Source: Paenibacillus sp. JZ16
GTDB lineage: Bacteria > Bacillota > Bacilli > Paenibacillales > Paenibacillaceae
Direction of reading: 5' to 3'
Length of the DNA stretch: 64,000 bases
Assembly (NCBI RefSeq): GCF_015326965.1
Contig: NZ_CP017659.1
Location: 4,716,001-4,780,000, forward strand
Under the pieces are notes generated by a model that was not told where the DNA came from, made no database searches, and saw nothing but the letters and a program-made list of their open reading frames with translations. The position numbers and the translations under genes are program-made. Shown piece after piece: positions 46,700-53,824 of this stretch; position 1 is the first letter of the stretch; every line of letters starts with the position of its first letter.

Positions 46700-48055
46700 A
46701 TGGACAGCAGGACACGGATCATGGAGGCGGACGTGGTAGTTATAGGTGCGGGGCCGGCGGGCATTGCCGCCGCCATTGCCGCCGGCAGGCAGGGGGCAAG
46801 CGTCATCTTGATTGAACGGTACGGGTTTGTCGGCGGGATGTCTACGGCTGCCGGAGTTTATCCTTGGATGACGTTTCATACACAGCAAGGGGAACGGGTC
46901 ATCGGCGGTATGGCACAGGAAATTGTGGAGCGCCTGATGGAGCGAGGGGGCTCGCCCGGCCATCTTCGCGATACCGTCGGTTTCGTGAATACGCTGACGC
47001 CGTACCATCCAGAGATATATAAGGTGCTTGCCGTCGATATGCTGCGCGAAGCGGGGGTGAAGCTCGTCTCGCACAGCTTCGTTGACGAAGTCGGACGTGA
47101 AGGCGAATACATCCAGTCCGTGACCCTTACTGGAAAATCGGGGCGAATCAAGGTTGACGGGAAGATGTTCGTCGATGCGTCCGGGGATGCGGACGTCGCT
47201 TATCTGGCGGGAGCACCGACGCTTCAGGGGCGCGAAAGCGACGGGCTGTCGCAGCCGATGACGATGAAATTCCGGATGCGGGGTGTTGACGTGGAGGCGA
47301 TTCGGAAGGCGATGCTTGCTGATCCCGACAATTTTTATCACAAGACGCCGTTTGCCGAACTAGAGAATGAGCGTATTCCGCTCACGGGGGTTTCCGGCTT
47401 TTATAAGGAGTGGAAGGCTGCCGAGGTCCCGATCAACCGCGATCAGGTTCTGCTGTTTATCGGGCCGGAGAAGGATGAGGTGCTGATTAACTGTACGCGG
47501 GTACAAGGCTTAAGCGCGACCGACGTCGAGGAACTGACTTTGGCGGAGGAGGAAGGGCGCAAACAGGTGCTGATGATGGCGGAATTTTTGAAATCGCGGG
47601 TGCCTGGATTTGCCGAGGCCTCCATTTCCTCGGTTGCCCCCCAGATCGGAATTAGGGAGTCGCGCCGAATCGACGGTCTGTATCGGTTAACGATGGAGGA
47701 CGTGGTGACGGGACGACATTTTGAAGACGGCATTGCGAGGAGCGGTTATCCGGTTGACTTGCATGATCCGTCAGGCAAAGGGATCATGGAGGCTACCATC
47801 GAGAATGACGGTTCCTACAGTATTCCATACCGCTGCCTGGTGGCCCGAGGACCAGTAAATCTGCTCGCGGCAGGGCGCTGCATTTCCACCACGCATGAAG
47901 CACTGGCGACCACGCGCTTGACGCCAAGCTGCATGGCTACGGGAGAAGCGGCGGGCACGGCGGCGGCCCTGGCCTGCAAGATGGGAATCACCGCGGCGGA
48001 AGTCGATGCATCGCAGCTCAGGGAGATGCTGTACGCCCAAGGGGCGATTGTGTGA
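46700..48055 (+). CDS. FAD-dependent oxidoreductase
   Basis: 451 residues. The N-terminus has the FAD dinucleotide-binding motif (VVVIGAGPAGIAAAIAAGRQGASVILIE), followed by GFVGGMSTAAGV and the later FVDASGDADVAYLAGAP and LLAAGRCISTTHEALATTRL motifs of the FAD_oxidored family (PF12831, recalled). The ribosome site AAAGGAGG lies 12 bases upstream. It is the last gene of the importer operon, so oxidation of the imported sugar or a derived acid is inferred; the substrate is unknown. A hairpin with ATTTTTG follows. Confidence 0.9.
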   Translation: MDSRTRIMEADVVVIGAGPAGIAAAIAAGRQGASVILIERYGFVGGMSTAAGVYPWMTFHTQQGERVIGGMAQEIVERLMERGGSPGHLRDTVGFVNTLTPYHPEIYKVLAVDMLREAGVKLVSHSFVDEVGREGEYIQSVTLTGKSGRIKVDGKMFVDASGDADVAYLAGAPTLQGRESDGLSQPMTMKFRMRGVDVEAIRKAMLADPDNFYHKTPFAELENERIPLTGVSGFYKEWKAAEVPINRDQVLLFIGPEKDEVLINCTRVQGLSATDVEELTLAEEEGRKQVLMMAEFLKSRVPGFAEASISSVAPQIGIRESRRIDGLYRLTMEDVVTGRHFEDGIARSGYPVDLHDPSGKGIMEATIENDGSYSIPYRCLVARGPVNLLAAGRCISTTHEALATTRLTPSCMATGEAAGTAAALACKMGITAAEVDASQLREMLYAQGAIV

Positions 48056-48068
48056 AGAGACGCGGGCT

Positions 48069-48106
48069 AGCCGCTCCGGTATAACTTGGGGCGGCTCCGT
48101 ATTTTT
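48069..48106 (+). terminator. Terminator of the importer operon
   Basis: AGCCGC (48069-48074) pairs with GCGGCT (48091-48096), followed by CCGTATTTTTG. Confidence 0.65.
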
Positions 48107-48310
48107 GTAGTGTGTTTGAGGCGGACTGCTTTTTTGCATCTCCTTAAAGCTCGTTTGTAGGTTTCCTTGTTGATTCAGACGAAGAAATTCAAAAGTGTAT
48201 TGCTGATTCAGAAGTACGAATAGCCTGTGTTCGGGTTGGTGGAGCCTTGGTAAAAGAGTGTTACGGATTTTTTACTATAGGGTTCGACCCCCTTCTATAC
48301 ATACAATAAT

Positions 48311-48334
48311 GAAGCGACCGTAACCGGTCGCTTT
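48311..48334 (+). terminator. Second intrinsic terminator, GCGACCG type
   Basis: AGCGACCG (48311-48318) pairs with CGGTCGCT (48323-48330), then TTTT. Between 48110 and 48300 no gene is seen. Confidence 0.85.
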
Positions 48335-48491
48335 TTGTTTACGGTCCCCGTAGCAATTCGGAAACAAGGGTTGTTACGTATATATGGCTGAGCGGGCTTC
48401 GTTCAGTCGTGCGGCCATTCCGTCAAGCGGATAAAGATTTTTCGAAGATGACGTATCACCTTTTCTATGTTCAATGAATCTTCATTCCCTA

Positions 48492-48507
48492 TGTGCTTTT
48501 AATCACA
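48492..48507 (+). promoter_or_regulatory. Fnr-like box upstream of the DUF438 gene
   Basis: TGTGC-N6-TCACA matches the Fnr/Crp half-site pair TGTGA-N6-TCACA at 9 of 10 positions with exact spacing. A TATAAT at 48567-48572 could be the -10 element; the box would then lie near -80, so either another promoter is used or it does not act as a class II site. Confidence 0.5.
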
Positions 48508-48595
48508 AGTCACGGTGCATGAGAATGCTAGTTTAGAGAAGTAAACAGAATAGAACTTTATCTTTATATAATGAATCAAAACAGAGGTGATGAAC

Positions 48596-49852
48596 ATGAG
48601 TGAATTAATTAATAACCGTGAGGAAGGAATTTCTGCTCATCGAACTGCCCGGCTACATTTGCTCAAGGAAATCATTAAAGAGCTTCACCATGGAAAAAGC
48701 GTGGAGGAAGTAAAGTCAAAATTCAACCAAGCTGTAGGCGAAATATCGGTTGATGAAATATCGGAGCTGGAGCAAGTGCTGATGCAGGAGGAAGGAATCC
48801 CGGTAACCGAAGTACAGCGACTGTGCAGCGTGCATGCTGCGGTATTTAAAGGTTCCATCCAAGACATTCACAGAGCCCATAAGCCTGAAGAGCAGCCTGG
48901 ACATCCTGTGTTTACCTTTAAGATGGAGAACCAAGAAATCGATCGACTGGCAAACTTCAAAATCGCACTGCATCTGGATCAGTTTCTTAAGGATCAAGGA
49001 GAGGCAAATCGCCTCAAATTGCTGGAGGATTTCAGTCTCCTCTATGATGTAGACAAACACTACAGCCGCAAAGAAAATTTGCTGTTTCCTTTTCTTGAGA
49101 AATACGGAATTTATGGACCGACCAAGGTGATGTGGGCAGTAGATGACGGTATCCGAATGGGCATAAAAGAAGTGAAATCCAAACTTACTCATTTTGATGG
49201 GCATGCCGAGATCGTAGTGGATCTGGCCAGACGCGTCTTAAACGAAGTTACAGAAATGATCTATAAAGAGGAACATATCTTATTACCTATGGCTCTGGAA
49301 AAGTTGACGGAGGATGAATGGCTTCAAATTGCTGCCCAAAGCGAAGAGGTCGGTTATTGCTTAATTGCGCCTGATCAACAATGGAATCCTGAAAGAGCAG
49401 CTGAGCCTGGCGCAGATCAGGGATTGGCGTCTTCTCCGCTGCAAGAGGGATATATCCGAATGAGTACAGGCATTTTATCGGTCAAACAGATGGAATCGAT
49501 TTTAAATCATTTACCGGTCGACCTAACCTTTATCGATGAACATGATATCGTTCGATATTTTTCCCAGGGCAAAGAACGAATCTTCGTTCGTACTAAAGCG
49601 GTGATCGGCCGAAGTGTTCAGAACTGCCATCCTCCGCAAAGCGTTCACGTCGTCAATCAGCTCCTAGCTGATTTCAAAGCAGGTGTCAAAGATGCAGAAG
49701 ATTTCTGGATCCCGGTTAAAGATAAGTTTGTCTACATTCGCTATTTTGCCGTAAGGGATGAAGAAGGGAACTATTTAGGCACGCTGGAATTCACTCAAAA
49801 CATTAAACCGATTCAGGAGCTCACCGGTCAAAAACGGATACTCTCTCCGTAA
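48596..49852 (+). CDS. DUF438 / hemerythrin / PAS-domain protein
   Basis: About 418 residues from ATG 48596 (AGAGGTGA ribosome site); GTG 48587 and ATG 48590 are alternatives. Residues 20-85 match the helical DUF438 domain (LHLLKEIIKELHHGKSVEEVKSKF). Residues about 95-240 form a hemerythrin-like four-helix bundle with HLDQFL, HYSRKENLLFPFLE, HFDGHAE and YKEEHILLPMALE, supplying the His/Glu di-iron ligands. The C-terminal 120 residues are PAS-like (LPVDLTFIDEHDIVRYFSQGKERIF ... GRSVQNCHPPQSVHVV). Related proteins are implicated in oxygen, NO or redox sensing. The Fnr-like box upstream fits anaerobic or NO control. No partner gene adjoins. Confidence 0.9.
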   Translation: MSELINNREEGISAHRTARLHLLKEIIKELHHGKSVEEVKSKFNQAVGEISVDEISELEQVLMQEEGIPVTEVQRLCSVHAAVFKGSIQDIHRAHKPEEQPGHPVFTFKMENQEIDRLANFKIALHLDQFLKDQGEANRLKLLEDFSLLYDVDKHYSRKENLLFPFLEKYGIYGPTKVMWAVDDGIRMGIKEVKSKLTHFDGHAEIVVDLARRVLNEVTEMIYKEEHILLPMALEKLTEDEWLQIAAQSEEVGYCLIAPDQQWNPERAAEPGADQGLASSPLQEGYIRMSTGILSVKQMESILNHLPVDLTFIDEHDIVRYFSQGKERIFVRTKAVIGRSVQNCHPPQSVHVVNQLLADFKAGVKDAEDFWIPVKDKFVYIRYFAVRDEEGNYLGTLEFTQNIKPIQELTGQKRILSP

Positions 49853-49931
49853 GTTTATAGAGGACATCCTGACTAACGCGATCCGGCGAATTGTGGTTTC
49901 GAGCAGCCACGCTTCGCCATCATACATACTA

Positions 49932-49986
49932 AAGGGGCTGTCCCAAATGTCATTGTAAATGACGGAGACACGGCCCCTTTTTTCAT
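49932..49986 (+). terminator. Terminator with GGGGC/GCCCC stem
   Basis: AAGGGGCTGTC at about 49932 pairs with the GGCCCCTT before a run of T at 49978-49984; the interior also pairs (TGTCATT with AATGACG). Confidence 0.85.
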
Positions 49987-49999
49987 TTAGTCAAACATA

Positions 50000-50064
50000 A
50001 AGAAACCGCTCTTTGATAAAATGGAGGTACCATCCAACCATAAACCAAAACGAGACGGTTTCTT
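50000..50064. repeat. Imperfect inverted repeat, possible MITE-like element
   Basis: AAGAAACCG-CTC (50000-50011) and GAG-A-CGGTTTCTT (50052-50064) form a 12-bp stem with one mismatch around about 40 bases. An open frame crossing it (50013-50312) has no ribosome site and overlaps the STM3941-like gene, so it was not called. Confidence 0.4.
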
Positions 50065-50187
50065 GGTACATTCATCGCGCCGTTGTACGATTGGAGCCTT
50101 TATCGGTGAGGGCGCAGCTAAAGTGGTCAAAAATAGAGTTCGCTGGATTCGCGGACTATTCAAATAATTTCAGAAAGGCGTTAATTC

Positions 50188-50661
50188 ATGAACGAGATAT
50201 CTTATCGGAAATCCGTGGCATGGGGCAAAACACTTGGCAGTTTACTGTTTGTGCTGACCTGCCTGTTTCTGCTGTATGCGGCTTTTTTTATGGATACTTC
50301 CTTTATTCGTAAGTTCTTTTGTATCACATCAGCCATAATAGGGATTCCGTTTTTTGGAGGATATTTGGTTGTCAGCTTGCCAAAGGCACTGAAATCAGAC
50401 ACGCAGCTCATCACCTACGATCAAAATTCCATTTCAGATGGTACGCGGACCGTAGCCTGGACGGAGATTACAAGCATCAGCTACAGCGGCCCCTCCATTC
50501 GGGAGTGGCTGCTTCCGAAATTTCCTGTGCTGATTTTTCATTTGAAAAACAGAGAGACCTGGACAGTGAACACGTATTATTTGTTAACCGATACTGAAAT
50601 TCAGTCTGTCATGAAGCGCCTGCGGGGGCTGGTCAGCCGTAACGGAAAGGAAACGAAATAG
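50188..50661 (+). CDS. STM3941-family small membrane protein
   Basis: 157 residues from ATG 50188 (AAAGGCG ribosome site). Two adjacent hydrophobic segments (LGSLLFVLTCLFLLYAAFFM; FFCITSAIIGIPFFGGYLVV) are followed by a beta-rich soluble part (LITYDQNSISDGTRTVAWTEITSISYSG ... VLIFHLKNRETWTVNTYYL) that looks like a small PH-like fold. This arrangement is that of the STM3941 family of uncharacterised proteins. A terminator (50682-50706) follows; monocistronic. No function is known to me. Confidence 0.75.
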   Translation: MNEISYRKSVAWGKTLGSLLFVLTCLFLLYAAFFMDTSFIRKFFCITSAIIGIPFFGGYLVVSLPKALKSDTQLITYDQNSISDGTRTVAWTEITSISYSGPSIREWLLPKFPVLIFHLKNRETWTVNTYYLLTDTEIQSVMKRLRGLVSRNGKETK

Positions 50662-50681
50662 ATCGGATCGAATCAGACAAA

Positions 50682-50706
50682 AAGAGCACCGAATCGGTGT
50701 TCTTTT
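50682..50706 (+). terminator. Intrinsic terminator
   Basis: AAGAGCACC pairs with GGTGTTCTT around GAATC, followed by TTT. Confidence 0.9.
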
Positions 50707-50834
50707 TCGTTTTCCTTACAGACTTACCAAGCATCTTCCAAATCAACCCAGCGATGTCTTATCTTGAACTTTGCGTAGTACTAGAATCTCCTCTATAATA
50801 ATAGGCTAATCTTAAACTGCGTCAGGAGGAAACA

Positions 50835-52088
50835 ATGGACTTTATCAAAAATCAACTAGACGGATATGGCATGAGCGAACAAACCATTGGATATCTCTCG
50901 AATATGATCATGGTTGTATTTATCGCGGTGATCTCCGTGCTGGCTAATTTCATAGCCAAAAAAATCGTGCTGAAGACGATTGTTCATATCGTCAACAACA
51001 ATCGGTATACGTGGGACAATATTATCGTTGAGAAAAAAGTGTTCCACAAGCTGTCGCATCTCGTGCCGGCAATCATTATTTATTTTTCGGCGTCCATCTT
51101 TCCGGCTTATCAAGTTTTGATTGAAAAAGCTGCAGCAACGTACATGATTATCGTCGCCATCACGGTGTTGAATGCACTGCTTAATGCGTTTGATGACATT
51201 TATCGTTCGTTTGAGGTTTCCAAGATCAGACCGATTAAGGGATACATTCAGGTGGTGAAAATCGTTCTCTTCATCATCGGCGGCATCGTGGTCATCTCCA
51301 ACCTCATCGGGCAGAATCCTTTGATCATTCTCAGCGGGCTTGGTGCTATATCGGCTGTTCTGATGTTGGTTTTCAAGGATTCCATATTGGGTCTGGTGGC
51401 AGGCGTTCAATTATCATCGAATGATATGGTGCGCGTCGGCGACTGGATTGAAATGCCGAAATATCATGCGGACGGTGACGTCATCGATATTACATTGAAT
51501 ACGGTAAAAGTAATGAATTTTGATAAAACGATCACGATGATTCCAAGCTACGCCCTCATCTCGGACTCGTTCAAGAATTGGAGAGGCATGCAAGTATCCG
51601 GAGGCAGAAGAATTAAGCGAAGCTTCTATGTCGATACGAGCAGCATCTGCTTTTGCACCAGGGAAATGATTGAGGAATTTCAGAAGATTCACTACCTTAC
51701 CGATTACGTCACGACAAGAGTAAATGAAATTAACGCCTACAACATCGAACACGAGATTAATACGGAAAGCAAAGTGAACGGCAGGCAGCTTACGAATGTA
51801 GGCGTATTCAGGGAATATATCCATCAATATCTGCGGAACCATCCGAAAATCCATAAGGATATGACGCTGATTGTCAGACAATTAGCGCCGGGAGATAACG
51901 GACTTCCATTGGAAATCTACGCTTTCAGCAATGACACCAACTGGGGAGTGTATGAATCGATTCAAGCGGATATCTTTGATCATATCTTTGCGGTTGCGCC
52001 AACCTTCGGGCTTCGTGCCTTCCAGAATCCAACCGGTCATGATATCGTCCATCTTAAAGAAAGCCCGGAATATTCGCGAGGATATTAG
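50835..52088 (+). CDS. MscS-family mechanosensitive ion channel (YbdG-like)
   Basis: 417 residues; the ribosome site AGGAGGAAACA directly precedes ATG 50835. Membrane segments include MIMVVFIAVISVLANFIAKKIV, SHLVPAIIIYFSASIF, YMIIVAITVLNALLNAF, VVKIVLFIIGGIVVISNLIG and the pore-lining helix LIILSGLGAISAVLMLVFKDSILGLVAGVQL. The beta domain follows (VRVGDWIEMPKYHADGDVIDITLNTVKVMNFDKTITMIP, NWRGM). This is the arrangement of the E. coli YbdG-type MscS homologues, with a C-terminal extension of about 150 residues. It releases small osmolytes on membrane tension. Single-gene unit with terminator. Confidence 0.93.
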   Translation: MDFIKNQLDGYGMSEQTIGYLSNMIMVVFIAVISVLANFIAKKIVLKTIVHIVNNNRYTWDNIIVEKKVFHKLSHLVPAIIIYFSASIFPAYQVLIEKAAATYMIIVAITVLNALLNAFDDIYRSFEVSKIRPIKGYIQVVKIVLFIIGGIVVISNLIGQNPLIILSGLGAISAVLMLVFKDSILGLVAGVQLSSNDMVRVGDWIEMPKYHADGDVIDITLNTVKVMNFDKTITMIPSYALISDSFKNWRGMQVSGGRRIKRSFYVDTSSICFCTREMIEEFQKIHYLTDYVTTRVNEINAYNIEHEINTESKVNGRQLTNVGVFREYIHQYLRNHPKIHKDMTLIVRQLAPGDNGLPLEIYAFSNDTNWGVYESIQADIFDHIFAVAPTFGLRAFQNPTGHDIVHLKESPEYSRGY

Positions 52089-52116
52089 ATCGGCTTACGA
52101 AATTATTTACAAACAG

Positions 52117-52166
52117 GTACCCATAGCCCGCACCTTTTAAAGTGTTCGGACCATGGGTACTTTTTT
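52117..52166 (+). terminator. Terminator after the channel gene
   Basis: GTACCCAT (52117-52124) pairs with ATGGGTAC (52153-52160), followed by six T. Confidence 0.85.
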
Positions 52167-52217
52167 AATATGAGGCAGGCCCTTAAGCGTCTGTTGTTTT
52201 AGTTTATGTAATGAAAG

Positions 52218-52766
52218 TCAGATCAAGTCGTAAAGTCTGCTCGTGTCGACTACTTGAGCAAAGGTATCTTGTAGCGATGCCATAAATGTATCATGGACGG
52301 TTTTTGCAGGAATTACCGTATCATTCCATACTACATCTCGGGTGGTGCACGCATCACTGAGCAATAGGACTTCATAGCCCAGGCGACTTGCCGTTCTCAC
52401 GGTCGAATCGATACAGATGTGGCTCATCATGCCGCCAATGACCAACCGCGTGACTTTAATGGATTCGAGATATTCTTGCAGTTCCGTTTGAAAAAAGCTG
52501 TCTGGCGTGTGCTTAACGATGACTTGTTCGTCGGATTGGGGTTTTATGCCTTCATGAATGTTGATCCCTTCGGTTTCGGGGAGGAAAAATGTAGCGTTAT
52601 ACTCCAGAAGAATACACTGAACGTGGACAATAGGCAAATTCTTCTCCCGGAATAGCGACAATGCTTCTTGAGCATGGGTTAACGCTTGATCGGGATTGAA
52701 TAATTCATTTCTACCTCCTGGAAAATAATCATTCTGAATGTCTACTAATAGTAACGCTGTATTCAT
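52218..52766 (-). CDS. Isochorismatase-family cysteine hydrolase
   Basis: 182 residues on the minus strand. The catalytic triad of the family is visible: Asp in LLVDIQNDYF, Lys in VIVKHTPDSFF and Cys in SHICIDSTVRTA. The cis-peptide region GGMMSHIC is also present. Members hydrolyse isochorismate, nicotinamide or N-carbamoyl compounds; the substrate here is not evident. The ATG has an AGGAG-like ribosome site (AAAGGAGCC). It lies 108 bases downstream of an HxlR regulator on the same strand, which probably controls it. A hairpin ACCCAC-T6-GTGGGT (52842-52859) stands in that gap. Confidence 0.9.
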   Translation of the reverse strand: MNTALLLVDIQNDYFPGGRNELFNPDQALTHAQEALSLFREKNLPIVHVQCILLEYNATFFLPETEGINIHEGIKPQSDEQVIVKHTPDSFFQTELQEYLESIKVTRLVIGGMMSHICIDSTVRTASRLGYEVLLLSDACTTRDVVWNDTVIPAKTVHDTFMASLQDTFAQVVDTSRLYDLI

Positions 52767-52841
52767 GGTTCATGGCTCCTTTACTCGTAGTAAAATCAAT
52801 TTCTACAAGTATTATAATTTCGGACCCGTGAACGGTGAATT

Positions 52842-52859
52842 ACCCACTTTTTTGTGGGT
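52842..52859. other. Short hairpin between hxlR-like and hydrolase genes
   Basis: ACCCAC and GTGGGT flank six T. It lies where an operator or attenuator for the hydrolase gene would be expected; whether the regulator binds it is not known. Confidence 0.4.
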
Positions 52860-52874
52860 ATGGTGATCATGATT

Positions 52875-53240
52875 TCATAACTTATAACTGATGCCTTTGC
52901 GGTCGAGAAGCTCGGTTTGACCCCGTTCCACCATATATTCAATGCCGATCTCTTGCATAATCAGTACCGCCTCTAACAGCTTCCTCCCGCGTTCCGTAAG
53001 ATAGTATTCTACGTGTAGCGGATACCCTTCCGTTTTGATTTTATCAACGATCCCGCAGGATATAAGTTCTCTTAAATGCTGTAGCAACATCTTTTGGGTG
53101 ATCTGATCAATATCTCGCTCCAGTTGGGCTAAGGACGTGTTCCCATTTTTCAATTGATATATGATCATGGTTTTCCATTTGCCTTTTATAATGTCATGAG
53201 CAATCTCTAATGGGCAGGTACATCTCTCTCGAATTATCAT
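52875..53240 (-). CDS. HxlR-family transcriptional regulator
   Basis: 121 residues from ATG 53240, which has the ribosome site GAGGTGAG; a longer frame to 53363 runs back through a terminator hairpin and was rejected. Family features: Cys-Pro-Leu near the N-terminus (CTCPLEIAHDIIKGKWKTMIIYQL), the winged helix (LERDIDQITQKMLLQHLRELISCGIVDK) and the wing plus last helix (VEYYLTERGRKLLEAVLIMQEIG). Such MarR-like proteins often respond to redox or reactive electrophiles through the N-terminal Cys. It precedes the isochorismatase-family gene in the same direction. Confidence 0.93.
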   Translation of the reverse strand: MIIRERCTCPLEIAHDIIKGKWKTMIIYQLKNGNTSLAQLERDIDQITQKMLLQHLRELISCGIVDKIKTEGYPLHVEYYLTERGRKLLEAVLIMQEIGIEYMVERGQTELLDRKGISYKL

Positions 53241-53324
53241 CGAACTCACCTCTATGCCATCATAACAAATGTAATAAAATCGTGACACTTGAACATAAAA
53301 AAAGTAGCATGTAATACCATAAGA

Positions 53325-53350
53325 AAAGCGACCGCTACGGGTCGCCTTTT
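53325..53350. terminator. Bidirectional GCGACC hairpin
   Basis: AAGCGACC pairs with GGTCGCCTTTTT across GCTAC or so. It separates the HxlR gene from the small minus-strand gene at 53400. Confidence 0.75.
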
Positions 53351-53399
53351 TACGTTTTCTCATTGAAAAGGAGATCAGTAAGGTTTGTCACCGACGCTC

Positions 53400-53576
53400 C
53401 TAATGATAGTTCTTGGATTCATTTTCTTTGTATTTGTCATCGCTGTTATGCAGCGCTTGTTTCCGGCGATCGTTGCGGGCTTGTTGCTGTTGCTGGGCCT
53501 CTTGGCTGTTTACAGGTGTTTCTGCCAGTTGTTCCACCGTGTTGATCAGGTTCTTGTCCGGTTGGTTCGTACTCAA
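53400..53576 (-). CDS. Small hydrophilic protein, 58 residues, function unknown
   Basis: A short minus-strand gene with a near-ideal ribosome site, AAGGAGGTG, 7 bases before TTG 53576-53574. The product starts MSTNQPDKNLINTVEQLAET, is rich in Gln, Asn, Lys and Asp, and ends ENESKNYH at TAG (53402-53400). It has no membrane segment. The hydrophobic frames on the plus strand over the same DNA have no ribosome site and are probably shadows. The terminator at 53325 lies just downstream. No family recognised; small acid- or Gln-rich proteins of this type in spore formers are often spore or stress associated, which is only a guess. Confidence 0.65.
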   Translation of the reverse strand: MSTNQPDKNLINTVEQLAETPVNSQEAQQQQQARNDRRKQALHNSDDKYKENESKNYH

Positions 53577-53824
53577 TGGAAAGCACCTCCTTGTTTACTT
53601 TTTTTCGGTTATGAAGTTTATTATGTGCTGGCTTAGGAAGGGCTATTCGTAGGTCGTCTTAACAAGCAAAATCTCCAGAAGACTTTTTTTATATACTCCT
53701 ATACAGAATTTGTTACTATGATAGTAGAAGATGCCTTACACCTGATATTGGAATCAGCTGGGCATTTACATACCTTTCTTCATATTGATTGGATCTATGG
53801 AGAAAACAAACAGGAGGGAATATA

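Noticed and set aside
50013..50312. 99-residue plus-strand frame
   Set aside because: No ribosome site, crosses an inverted repeat and overlaps the STM3941-like gene that has a proper start.
52875..53363. Long form of the HxlR regulator starting at 53363
   Set aside because: The extension crosses a terminator hairpin and lacks a ribosome site; ATG 53240 has GAGGTGAG and gives the normal family N-terminus.
53363..53652. Three overlapping plus-strand frames over 53363-53652
   Set aside because: No ribosome sites; they are shadows of the minus-strand small gene with its AAGGAGGTG site.
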